From positions 1 to 64,000 of the forward strand of contig WBZZ01000075.1 of NCBI GenBank assembly GCA_019918135.1: a stretch of 64,000 nt of DNA, written 5' to 3'. Below are positions 39,207 through 48,461 of this stretch, in pieces; position 1 is the first letter of the stretch; each line of letters starts with the position of its first letter. The DNA comes from Paulinella micropora. Lineage: Eukaryota; Cercozoa; Imbricatea; Euglyphida; Paulinellidae. Below the pieces are notes generated by a model that was not told where the DNA came from, did not search any database, and worked only from the letters and a program-made list of their open reading frames with translations. The position numbers and the translations under genes are program-made.

Positions 39207-39904
39207 GGCGGCCGCGCTGGCCGTGGCGCCCAGCGTGCTAGCTACCACACGCACATACACACACACGGCGTGCACCCAGGATTTTGTTTTCTTTTTTCCT
39301 TGCTAGCTGCTCTCTCTGTCAAATCAATCGAGCTGCTCTGTCCTTACCCGTAGCCGCGGCCACTACCATCGTTAGCAGAGGCATCGAGATCTTCTTTTTT
39401 TTGGGAAGGCGAGAAAAAGGGGAGGTCACAATTTTTTAATAAGCATTTGACAGATTCGTTTCTTCTCTCTTCTTGTCATTGGAACGCACACCTCTGGGGG
39501 AGGCACCCCCCCCCCTCTCCTTTTACATTGTTCTTGTGCCTCGTCTCCCCTGTCCCTTCCCCTTCTTGTCGCCCCATGCAGGATTACTCTTAATAGTGTT
39601 TTAAACAATACAGGTACATTGTTCTAGATCAAACAAGAACACATGAATCTTTAAGGAATGCACAGCGATGGCGCGCCAGCCCCCCACCTTCCGCGGGCAG
39701 CACCGTTGCAGGCTTTGGGCTAGCGACAGCAGCCAGGAGGCCGTGCGGATGGCGTCGTGGGAAGCTGACACTGGTCCAGCGAACGGATGCTCTGCAGGGG
39801 GCGCCGCGCTTGATTTGGTGGCTAGGTTTGTTTGTCGGGTTGATGGGATTGACATCAAAAGCTACTAGGAACAAAGTAAGTCGGAGCTGCTCCCTCCCCC
39901 TCCC
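39207..39904. other. Intergenic, small ORFs only
   Basis: Mixed sequence with a C run (39507-39515). Overlapping ORFs on both strands at 39600-39870, the plus one with an ATG at 39668, show no motif and I call none. Confidence 0.4.
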
Positions 39905-40333
39905 TCATTTCCGGGGCTGGCTCTGTTGCTCCTGGTTGTTCAGCGCCCGCCCCTCCCCAGTGTAAGACCGTCGAGCCATGGTGTGCCAATATACTTTGTT
40001 AGCTAGTGCCGCTAGCGTGAGGATCACACGCAGGGCAGGCAGCGTAGTACTACTAGTACAAAGAACGGATTGGTCGTCGGGAGGAAACGCGTGCCACTGG
40101 CAAGCCAAGTCGCCGTATTTGACCCCGCTTGCCACGTAATGGAAGATTTCCTTGGCATGCTCTTGAGAGCAAGACAGAAAGATAGCAATGCAGTCGACAA
40201 TGCAGTACACTCCGTGACATTGGCGCGCGTCCTTGAATTGTGCGGCCCAGCCCACACCAAGGTTCAGCCGAATCACGCCATCGTCAGCTTGGCGCCGTGA
40301 CCTCCCGCGAGGATCTTGAGACGTAGCCTGCAT
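39905..40333 (-). CDS. Unknown 142-aa protein
   Basis: I start at ATG 40333; the frame stays open further up but into repeats. A basic N-terminus (QDPRGRSRRQADDGVIRLNL), then FKDARQCHGVYCIVDCIAIF and FLSCSQEHAKEIFHYVASGV, then a helical hydrophobic stretch (LPALRVILTLAALANKVYWH). Compact, apparently complete; family unknown. Confidence 0.45.
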   Translation of the reverse strand: MQATSQDPRGRSRRQADDGVIRLNLGVGWAAQFKDARQCHGVYCIVDCIAIFLSCSQEHAKEIFHYVASGVKYGDLACQWHAFPPDDQSVLCTSSTTLPALRVILTLAALANKVYWHTMARRSYTGEGRALNNQEQQSQPRK

Positions 40334-40586
40334 TCTTGTGCTCGCGTCTCCCGGAGCCAAAATATGTACACTTTTTTTTGAGCTTACCAAGGTGAGCAAG
40401 GGGAGCGCCCCTTTTTTGCCTTTTTTCCTTACCCCCTCCTGAGTCCGAGGGGGGGGGGGGGCTGAAAGAACAAGGGAAGGGATAGGGAAGGGGAAGAGCG
40501 CAGAAGCCCCTTCTACGACAGAAAGAGAGAAAGCCGGTGGGTCGGGGCGGGGGGGGTCTCAAAGAACAGAAAAAGAATAAGATTTA
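40334..40586. repeat. Divergent intergenic region with composite-module piece
   Basis: G run 40450-40460, then a GGGAAGAGCGCAGAAGCC piece of the composite module, and a second G run at 40548-40556. No gene. Confidence 0.5.
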
Positions 40587-42440
40587 ATGTCATCTTTCTC
40601 TCTCTCGCGTTGTTTGCACTCAGGCTGTGTTAGCATGCAAGGGTCGCTCTGGCTGTCCGTCTTGTTTGGCTGGCTGGCGGTGACGGGGGCCTCGTCTTGG
40701 TACAGGGAAATCTTCCATTGGCAAGAAGCTAGCGCATTGGCCGGGAAGGCAGTGGCCATGTCAAGCGCTTGGGCGGCGGTGGGAGCTCCAGCGGAGCCTT
40801 GCGAGTCGGCGACGAATGACACGTGCGGAGCCGTGCACGTCTTCGCGCGTGTCAACGGGAGCTGGCGCAACGACACTGTGCTACGCCCGTACCCAGAGAG
40901 CCCCCACTCTAATTTCGGCTGGTCCGTGGCACTGACCAATGATTCCCTGCTGGTGGGCGCGCCCCTGGCCGTAGCCTGCGCGCGGGGGAACGAGTCGTGC
41001 GGCGAACGAGGCCTTGCTTATATCTTTGCTCTCGGGGAAGATGGTAGTTGGCGGCAGCGGCAGGTACTGCAAGGGGGCGAGGACGCGCTGGGTTTTGGCT
41101 GGGCCGTCGCTCTAGGTTTTTCAGAGGCGCTCGTGGGTGCGCCCCTGACACAACCCCTGGCAGAGGTGGCAAGCACGCCGGACCTGCCCACCGACGGCTG
41201 GCACGCGCGCGGCTCGGCGCACCTGTTCGGCCGGGCAAGCGTCCATGAGCCCTGGACTCTCCAGCATACGTTGCAACCGAGGTATGAACGCCCCGATGGC
41301 TTTGGCTTTGCCGTGGCTCTGGACGAAACAGGAAACGTCTTTGTGGGCGCGCCCTGGGACGATGCGTGCCTCACCGAGGCCGAGCCGCAGCTGTACCAAG
41401 ACCTGCGCTGCAACGACACGGGCACTGTGTACTGGCTGTCACGCGCTACGGACGGGCTGTGGTACCTGATGGACTTCCTCAAGCCCCTGGTTCCTCTGCA
41501 TGCACATTCCGGCTTTGCGCTGGCGTCCAAGAATGGCACGGTTCTGGTAGGCGCTCCTAACGCAGGTGATACCATGTACGTGGGCTCTACCTGCGGCTCT
41601 GTGCACGTCTTTTACTACAGGTACCTGTGGCCTATGAACATCGCGACGTACTATGAGGGCGCGCAAATATACAACCAAAAGCGGTCAGTGTGTAGCGAGT
41701 GGCGGCAACAGATGTCTGACAGCGGCAAGATTAAAAACGTCTTCCTCGAGTGCCACAACGAGAGCGAGGCTTGCACCGGAGCCAACAGCGACCTGTTTGG
41801 CAGTTCTCTCGCGCTGGCAGACGATGGTTTGCGAGCCGTGGTGGGCGCCTACTGGGATTTTCAGTGGGATCAAAGCACGGGCGCCAAAAGCCGGCGCCAC
41901 GGTGTGGCCAGAATGTACAACCGGGAGGCGGGCCAAGGTTTGGACTGGTATGAAGACGAGGCCCCTCGCGTCTACACCCACGAAGCCCGGTGCGGTCCCG
42001 TGGCCAGCGTGGCGCTGGCGGGCCTGGCGGGGGTCCTGTACGGGTCGCCGTGCCTGCCGTGGCCAGGCTGCGACGGCGACCACGTTTTCTGGCTGGAACG
42101 TAATCTCCCGTTAGTGCCCGAGGAGCTATCGGCCTGGGAGCAACTGCTTGGTCTGATAGTGTCTATTTGCTTCTGCGTGTGTTATTTGGCCCTGTTTTGC
42201 AACCATACGTTAGAAAAAGGCTGCGACAGCCCGGGCCCTAGCGAGTCAAGCACGACCCCCGAAGTGGCGTCGGTACGCGCTGCAGAAGAAGCGCGCAGGA
42301 CAACCGCCAGCCTAAAAGGTCTGCTCGTAGCAGCAGTTATTAAAAAAAAGTCACGAATACTTTATTTAATTACTCTTGAGTGTCAAACTTTTCCGCAAGA
42401 GGTCAAGCATTCCATCCTCTGGTTGTTGATGTTGGTATAA
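40587..42440 (+). CDS. FG-GAP (integrin-alpha-like) surface glycoprotein (617 aa)
   Basis: ATG at 40587; an in-frame ATG 16 codons later gives a cleaner signal peptide (MQGSLWLSVLFGWLAVTGAS). At least five FG-GAP repeats: FGWSVALTNDSLLVGAP, FGWAVALGFSEALVGAP, FGFAVALDETGNVFVGAP, SGFALASKNGTVLVGAP and FGSSLALADDGLRAVVGA. Such blades form a beta-propeller like the integrin alpha head. Many N-x-[ST] sites suggest glycosylation. LLGLIVSICFCVCYLALFC (about 519-537) is a single membrane span, with a short cytoplasmic tail. Probable surface adhesion or recognition protein. A roughly 100-bp piece of its 3' part is duplicated at 24.9 kb. Confidence 0.8.
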   Translation: MSSFSLSRCLHSGCVSMQGSLWLSVLFGWLAVTGASSWYREIFHWQEASALAGKAVAMSSAWAAVGAPAEPCESATNDTCGAVHVFARVNGSWRNDTVLRPYPESPHSNFGWSVALTNDSLLVGAPLAVACARGNESCGERGLAYIFALGEDGSWRQRQVLQGGEDALGFGWAVALGFSEALVGAPLTQPLAEVASTPDLPTDGWHARGSAHLFGRASVHEPWTLQHTLQPRYERPDGFGFAVALDETGNVFVGAPWDDACLTEAEPQLYQDLRCNDTGTVYWLSRATDGLWYLMDFLKPLVPLHAHSGFALASKNGTVLVGAPNAGDTMYVGSTCGSVHVFYYRYLWPMNIATYYEGAQIYNQKRSVCSEWRQQMSDSGKIKNVFLECHNESEACTGANSDLFGSSLALADDGLRAVVGAYWDFQWDQSTGAKSRRHGVARMYNREAGQGLDWYEDEAPRVYTHEARCGPVASVALAGLAGVLYGSPCLPWPGCDGDHVFWLERNLPLVPEELSAWEQLLGLIVSICFCVCYLALFCNHTLEKGCDSPGPSESSTTPEVASVRAAEEARRTTASLKGLLVAAVIKKKSRILYLITLECQTFPQEVKHSILWLLMLV

Positions 42441-43244
42441 GGAGTCAACTCACGGGTAGGAATGTGATATGGCTGAAAGCTCGGCTTTGCCGAAAAGCCC
42501 TTGTACATTGCCTTTTTTCGACTGTATCAAACAAGCACTCTTTTTGGGGGAGAGGTTGAGCGAATAACCAAAGATTTTTTTTTGTCTGTCCCCCCTCCCC
42601 CTCCCTACCCGCTCTCTCTTCCGAGGTGCGGGACGAGGGCAGGGGGAGGGGCGACGAGGGAGATAGGGGCGATAGAAGGGATAGGGGCGATAGAAGGGAT
42701 AGGGGCGATAGAAGAGATAGGGGAGGGGGGGGAGATACGCTTAGCTAGGATTTTGACCAACTGGATTTGCTGTTCTTTTTTTTAGGCCGGAAATTTGTCG
42801 CCAAGTTTTCGTGGGGTGTGTGATATAGCTAAAACCTGTTATTGCCAAAAAATACCCTGTGTATTGCCTTTTTCGACCGTATCCATTGGGAGAAAAACGC
42901 GCACTCTTTTTCGGGAGAGGTTGAGCGAATGACCCAAGTTTTTTTGTCCAGTCCCCCCTGCCCCGCTCTCTTCTGAGGTGCGGGACGAGGCCGGGGAGAG
43001 GGGCGACGGGAGAGACAGGGGCGACGAAAGAGATAGGGGCGATAGAAGAGATAGGGGAGGGGAGGAGACACACCCTGGTGGGATTTAGCGAACTAGACTC
43101 GCTGCTTTTCTTTAGGCCCGGAATTTGTCGCCAAATTTTCGTGGTGTGATATGGTTGAGAAATTGGGGGGCATTGCCTTTTTTTGGCAACCGGCCTACGA
43201 ATAAAGTGTTGCTACTCTTGAGTTTCGAGATTTTCCGCGAGAGG
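42441..43244. repeat. Three hairpin elements with minisatellite
   Basis: Hairpins at 42465-42529 and 42821-42883 and a degenerate one at about 43143-43185. Between them lie two copies of a unit with CTCTTTTTSGGGAGAGGTTG, GAGGTGCGGGACGAGG and short GGGGCGATAGAAGRGATA arrays (42665-42722, 43018-43057). Unit length is about 355 bp, repeated nearly three times. Confidence 0.7.
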
Positions 43245-44254
43245 TCAGGGCGGGGTGGGCTGGTAGATAAGCTGGTTGTTGTACAGCAGTTCCACCCTGC
43301 TGCCCGCCAAGGCAGCGGTTTTCACCAACGAATGAGGCACGGACTGTTTATGTTCTTGCAAATACAACGTGCGCAGCGAATCCGGGGGCTGAACTAGCAA
43401 GGAGGCTATCTCTTCCAAGGCCAAACCTGTACAGTAAGCAACCGTCACTTGGCGCAGCTCGGGTAAGTGCTGTAGCTCGCCAAAATCCTCCAGATGCGCA
43501 CAGTCATACAGACACAACTCTTGTAGCGACGGCATAGGTAGCAGTTTGCTCAGGTCCAAAGGGTGTGTCCAGTGAACAAAATCTAGTACTTCCAGCCCCA
43601 TACAAAGCCCCAGCGGCGCTAGATCCTCCATGTGCTCGCAATCTCGCAGACTGAGCTCGCGGAGAGCTGCGAGCTGGGGCAGTTCTTCGGTTCCCACCAT
43701 AGGACAGCGCACGAGGCGCAATATTTGCAGCCCCTCACAGTGCTGCAGCGGTGCCAGACTAGTCGCGTGTGGACAATCGACCAGAGTGAGCTCGCGGATG
43801 GCTGGGAGCTGCGGTAGTTCGTACACGCTGGTGATGCGAGTGCAGCTTAGTAGCTCCAGCTTGCGCAGTAACGAGAATGATCGTAGTATGCCCAGGTCCG
43901 CGTTGGTCAGGCCCCGGATAGGGCCCGAGCTGCAGCGCGATCAGCGGCAGGCAAGCCAGCACGTGCAGTAATGTCCCGTCGACCATTGAGACCTTGAGCT
44001 TGAGGCTCTGGAGCTGGCGTAGCTGCAGCAAGCCTGGCACACCCGGGCCCTGGATGTTTTCACAATCTGAGAGATTCAGTGCACGGAGGGCCGGGCAAGC
44101 CGACGGCAGTGCTGTCAGGAAGGCGTCCGTTATCACGCAACCGACCAGACTGACTCAGGCGCTTAAGTTGGAGGGAACCGAGGTGGCGCAGGTGCCGTAG
44201 TCCGGGGCCTTGGACCTGCCAGCAACCCCACAAGCGGAGGTGCTCTAGTGCCAA
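43245..44254 (-). pseudogene. Leucine-rich repeat locus, looks broken
   Basis: Strong LRR signal over the whole span: LREVSLRDC-type repeats such as LRELSLRDCEHMEDLAPLGL, LQELCLYDCAHLEDFGELQH, LRALNLSDCENIQGPGVPGL and LEHLRLWGCWQVQGPGLRHL. The repeats lie in more than one frame and there is no single continuous ORF; about two breaks. The longest intact part is 43245-43826. Belongs to the local LRR family and lies just downstream of the F-box/LRR locus 44299-45322. Confidence 0.6.
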
Positions 44255-44298
44255 CCATGACAGGACTTGGCAGCGCAGAAAGCTCTCTCCCTCCCCGT

Positions 44299-45322
44299 CT
44301 AGTCACGTCCGCAGGAGGGTGACCTGAAAGGAGAGGACAGCCAGCAATCGCGGGTGGGCGGAGGAGTCTCGGTTAAAAACGCGTCTACACGAGGTCTTGC
44401 TTTCCTGAGCTGTTCTATGGTCTCGGGGGCAATAGCCGCGCACTGGTACAAACGTAAGGAGCTCAGGGATTGAGAATCACAAATTTGCACTAATTCGTCG
44501 TAGGCGACTTCCTCGGTCGTTCGCAGGTTTAGTTGTCGGAGCCCGGGAAGCGACGCCAGGTGCCTTAGATTTGAAGCTGCGATTCGACTACCACAGCTCA
44601 ACGTCAGAACGCGGAAGGCAGTTTAGCCCCTGGCGAGTGACCTCCCAACACGAGTGAAGCTTCAGCTGCACGAGTGACCGAAGCCCTGCAATGGCGACCA
44701 GCGTGTCGTCCGTGATACTGGAGCTTTCCTCTAACCCTAGTTCAGCGAGGGCCAGGGGCGCTTGCAAGCAGGCCAGGGCCTCTTGTAAGTCCTCGTCGCA
44801 CGTGCCGACGAACAGCCGGCTGACAGAGACCAGTGCCGATAACAGCCGAGCCAGGCCGGGGTCTGCTTCCCCGACCTCATCGCCCTGGTAGTTCAGCTCG
44901 CGCACGTGAAGGCCGCGCAAGAGCCGGCTAGTGATTCCGGTTTGGTCAGCAGCACAGTACACAACGTCCAGCGCCGTCTTGGTGGCCAGGCACAGGCCGC
45001 GGTAAACAGTGAGTATTTTCCGGCAGACCGGATCCCTCAGCTCAAACTGGGGTGGTTGAAAGCCCAGCCAAAAAGACGGTCGTCGGCACAGCGCCAGGGC
45101 CTCCTGACAAGTCGAAGCTAGGCTAACCAGCTGGTCGGCCCCCAGCCAGGCCCGAACCAAGGCCCAAAGGCAGTCGGGCAAGGTGAACAGCGCACAGGCG
45201 CGCGGCGAGAGCCGCCGGTTTGGCTCCCCGGCGGGGAGGCATGAAGAGGTGCTCGCTGACCTCACCAAATCTGGCCTATCGTGCCCGGCACTCGGGCTTA
45301 AAATTAGTATTGGAAAGAACAA
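44299..45322 (-). pseudogene. F-box/LRR locus, paralog of 23853-24854, looks broken
   Basis: FTLPDCLWALVRAWLGADQL is the F-box start, followed by FWLGFQPPQFEL and LRRs (LAELGLEESSSITDDTLVAI, LVQLKLHSCWEVTRQGLNCL, YDELVQICDSQSLSSLRLYQ). Sequence and order match the 23853 copy closely. The coding signal uses two frames and there is no ATG at the upstream end, so the copy looks broken, with about one break. Confidence 0.6.
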
Positions 45323-45733
45323 ACAAGGGGAAGAGAGAGGGGAAAGGCGTGGGGGGGGGGGGCGCCCCCCTCCCTTTTTTTCTTCTTCCCTCCCTCTGAG
45401 CCCCCTGAGCCCGGGGGGCTCAAAGAACAGGGGAAGGGCAAGGGGGAGAGCGCAGAAGCTACCAAAAAAAATATATGAAACGCCTCAACTAAGCCCCCTC
45501 CCCCCCCCCCCCCCCCCCCCCCCAATGCCGGGCGCCCCCCTCCCTCTTCTCCTTCCCTCTCCCTCTCCTAGTTCTCAGTGTCAAGTGTAAAACCTTTTTA
45601 AGTTTTAATTATAAAAACTTGTTTTGAAATTTCTTGGCGCCCCCCCCCCCCCCCAAGCTCAAAGGCTCGGGGGAGGCTGAAGCCGCCAAATTTCATCTAT
45701 ATTGTATAGCACTAATACTTTCGTCAGAAAGAT
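45323..45733. repeat. Forward composite repeat module
   Basis: G run (45349-45362), GAGCCCCCTGAGCCCGGGGG (45397-45416), GAAACGCCTCAACTAAGCCC, a very long C run (45500-45523), then the 3'-end-like repeat TTCTCAGTGTCAAGTGTAAA (45571-45590). No gene. Confidence 0.65.
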
Positions 45734-46274
45734 CTACATTTCCTCGAGGTCATCCAAAGTCATTTCCTTTGTGTACTTCTCTTTTATGTACTTGGCAAAC
45801 AGAATTGCAGCGCGCGTATTCGTACGACCTACAACACACGTACGCACGTCTGAGCTTTTAACATAAAAAAGAGGTATACAAGAGAACAAGTTACCCATGT
45901 ATTGGGCCTTGGCTGGCATCCACCAAGACGCAAATTTCTGGTTGAAGACCTCTGGCATGAGCGCGTAGTTACGCGGGTGGTCGCCTCCGCCCAACGAATC
46001 CGGGATAATATGATCGATGTGGAATGGGACCTTGCGCACGCCGTTCTTGTCGAAGTATTCGCGGAAGTAGATGCTATCACGATGTGCAATCACCCAGGCA
46101 CGCACCTGTGCCCTTGTCATAAAACGTTTGGTGTTGGTCAAGGGCTTAATTAAACCAAGGTACACAGGCTCTGGCTCGATCTCGTGCTCTGGATGAATCT
46201 TGCGCATCTCTGTAATTATCTTATCCAAGTACTGCTTGCCGTTAGAAGGCGTGATGTCGCCGCCGTCCCAGTCG
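45734..46274 (-). CDS. HNH endonuclease domain protein
   Basis: The minus frame is open from 46274 (IDWDGGDITPSNGKQYLDKI); the first ATG is at 46207. FHIDHIIPDSLGGGDHPRNY is a textbook HNH core (His70, Asp72-His73 on numbering from 46228, with a later Asn), a beta-beta-alpha-metal nuclease fold that cuts DNA. The C-terminus (ILFAKYIKEKYTKEMTLDDL) is shared with the gene at the right edge of the window (63878). It directly follows the 46277-47359 ORF on the same strand with almost no gap, so the two may be co-expressed or once one protein. Confidence 0.7.
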
Positions 46275-46276
46275 AT

Positions 46277-47359
46277 CTACTGTAGCCCTGACGATGTTAG
46301 CTGCAGTTGCTCGGGCGCAGTGGCGCCGCCGGTCTCAGGCAATGCTGGTTTGGAGGAGCCTGGGGTTTGTTTCATTGTAGCTTGCGGCGGCAATAACCTG
46401 GGGCGCTTTGCTACAGGCCTTGGCGGCTGCTCGCTTTGTGTGACCTGCTCATGCTCAGGTACAGGCAAGGCTGCGGGCTTGGCCAATCTTGGTGTATTTT
46501 CGATTGGGGCGGGCTGGGTGGTGGTGGTGGCGGTGGACGGCGCCCGTTGCTCGGTTGTACTTGGCCCACCTACCATTCCGAGCGACGATGCTAAGACTGT
46601 CGCGAGCTTTGTTGCAAGCACCGCGTTGCCCGTCGTCGTGAGTAGCGCTAAAGCTATCAGCTCTGTACAAAGCTCCCTCGAGCGTGGGTGGTCAGGGTTT
46701 GTTAGGATTGATATCAATTTGTGCAATCTTACCGCAGCCTCGGCGGAGCTTGCGGTATGTTGGATTGTAGTTTGCGGAAGCGAGCGCTTGCCTCGTCGAA
46801 CAGCAGGCTTCTTTATAGTCTCGGAGGGTGCCGGGTGCTTGAGTGCTGTGCTATCTAATACTATTGGTAAACCGACCATTGCGCGCGACGCCAATTCCGT
46901 CATTTTCGCTTGCAGATCTTTGCAACGCGGGTGCTCAAATTGACTTAGAATAGTCAAGAGCCCTTGAAGGTTTGTGCAAGCAACAGCTCGCCCGTCTTTC
47001 TCCTTAACTTCTTGCACAGGTGCGTCGGCCCGCGCTGAACCGCGCAGAAATGCGTAAAATTTTATGGGAAACGACTCCCGGTTGTGTTTCCCCTCCGACT
47101 TCTGTGACACCCTGGACCACTTTTTTCTGGCCGAATGGTCAGAGCACTCGGTAAAAAAGGAAATGGCGTCTGTAATGCAAAAATACTCGCCCGGGGCGCG
47201 TCTGATTTTAGCAAAATCTTTTGGTGCGAGTTTCATGAGTATTTCATTTTCGTTTAAAACATGGATTGAGTCAGAGCTGTCACCCGGGGTGACAGGTGCT
47301 ATCGACGCAGTGGAAATGGCGGTAGGCCCTTCGAAAGGTTGCAGCTGCTGGTCGTTCAT
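46277..47359 (-). CDS. Unknown 360-aa protein with duplicated helical motif, upstream of HNH
   Basis: ATG at 47359. Residues about 45-140 (FCITDAISFFTECSDHSARK, then FYAFLRGSARADAP) resemble the N-terminal region of BRO/KilA-N type DNA-binding proteins of large DNA viruses, a weak match. Two related helical motifs follow: LLTILSQFEHPRCKDLQAKM and LISILTNPDHPRSRELCTEL, separated by a basic linker (PAVRRGKRSLPQ). The C-terminus is Pro/Thr/Ala-rich and disordered. Followed immediately by the HNH ORF, which fits a DNA-binding plus nuclease pair. Confidence 0.55.
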   Translation of the reverse strand: MNDQQLQPFEGPTAISTASIAPVTPGDSSDSIHVLNENEILMKLAPKDFAKIRRAPGEYFCITDAISFFTECSDHSARKKWSRVSQKSEGKHNRESFPIKFYAFLRGSARADAPVQEVKEKDGRAVACTNLQGLLTILSQFEHPRCKDLQAKMTELASRAMVGLPIVLDSTALKHPAPSETIKKPAVRRGKRSLPQTTIQHTASSAEAAVRLHKLISILTNPDHPRSRELCTELIALALLTTTGNAVLATKLATVLASSLGMVGGPSTTEQRAPSTATTTTQPAPIENTPRLAKPAALPVPEHEQVTQSEQPPRPVAKRPRLLPPQATMKQTPGSSKPALPETGGATAPEQLQLTSSGLQ

Positions 47360-47820
47360 CGTCTTTGATGGTCTTATGTTCCTCTTTTCTGGTAACTGGA
47401 ATTCTGAACGCGGTGAGATTGTATATTTTTACTCCCCTTTCCCCTTGCTCTCCCCCCCCCCCGTCCCTCCTCTCATCTCTTTCCTCCCTTTTACCTTCCG
47501 TCTCCTTCCTCCACCCCCATCCTCCCCCCCCCTCTCTTCCACTCCCCCCTTTCATTTCTTGGACCAGAATTTGCAGGGAGGGGTGCTCCTCCTCTTCCTG
47601 TATCCCTTGTCAAGAATTTTTAATTTACATTTTTTTGTACTTTCTTGGCTTTTCCCTGCCCTCCCGCTCCCCGTTCTCAGACGGGGAGGTGTGTGTGGGG
47701 ACTAAGACAATTCATGCCCTCCTCTCCTCCTTCGCCCTCTCCTAATTTTCAGTGCTACAACCCGCTGGCGCGGGCTGAAGGGGGAGGGAAGGCTCGGGGG
47801 GGCTTTGTCCCCTGCTCCGT
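47360..47820. repeat. Pyrimidine-rich intergenic region
   Basis: C-rich tracts (47430-47560), a TTTTTTTGTACTTTCTTGGC end (47629-47648) of the 3'-end-like family, and the short hairpin CCCGCTGGCGCGGG (47761-47774). No gene. Confidence 0.55.
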
Positions 47821-48461
47821 CTATACCTAGCGTGTTATAGTCTAGAACTTCATCTGGCGGACTTTCAACGGCTGGTCTCACGCAAGCAAAATGGTCTCTT
47901 CTCTGTAGCAGATGCAATCGCTCAAGAAAATTACGTTTGCACGAAGCGAAGGTCGGAGCAAGCCAACCTGGCGGCACGTGCCGTGGTAGGGGATGAGGAA
48001 TTGGAGGCCGCTATGCCCTTACGACGCGAGCAGCGGATGGCGGTGCTGGACGCGCCCAAAAAACTAAGTCAGGAAGCTAGCACCGCTCTGGTGGAAATAT
48101 CCCTGGCACCGGTCAAGCTGTACAAGGCAATAATGGAGGCGCTCAAAGAATTTACTTTTTTGCCCCTGCCCTCACCGCGACGGCGGCTGAGCCAGCAGTA
48201 CCGTGGGGGAGTTGGCCATGACGGATATCTTTTTGCAGCTGGCCTCGTCGCCCCAACCCACGGGGCGCCGAGAGGGCGACGCTGCTGGTCCGTGCAGGCC
48301 GCCTGGCCGCCGCCCGATATCGCGCGAGATATCCGGGACAAGAGCCGCCAAAGGCAGAGAGGCTGGTGGGGGGAGCTGTGCGCCAGGTCAATGTGTACTT
48401 TGAGGACGACCGGGACATTCTGGAAGCGGCTTGCAAGGAAGTACTAAGAGAGAGAACTTAA
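47821..48461 (+). pseudogene. Relic of a KilA/BRO-like gene
   Basis: An open plus stretch without an ATG reads LADFQRLVSRKQNGLFSVAD then AIAQENYVCTKRRSEQANLA and helical KKLSQEASTALVEISLAPVK; it resembles the N-terminal part of the 46277 protein (both have a G-x2-[FS]-x2-[TA]-DAI pattern). The end of the locus, in another frame, reads AERLVGGAVRQVNVYFEDDR and ILEAACKEVLRERT to a stop. The locus looks broken, with one or more breaks. Confidence 0.45.

Noticed and set aside
39600-39874. Overlapping small ORFs on both strands
   Set aside because: No motif, and the minus-strand ones lack an ATG; composition does not favour either strand.
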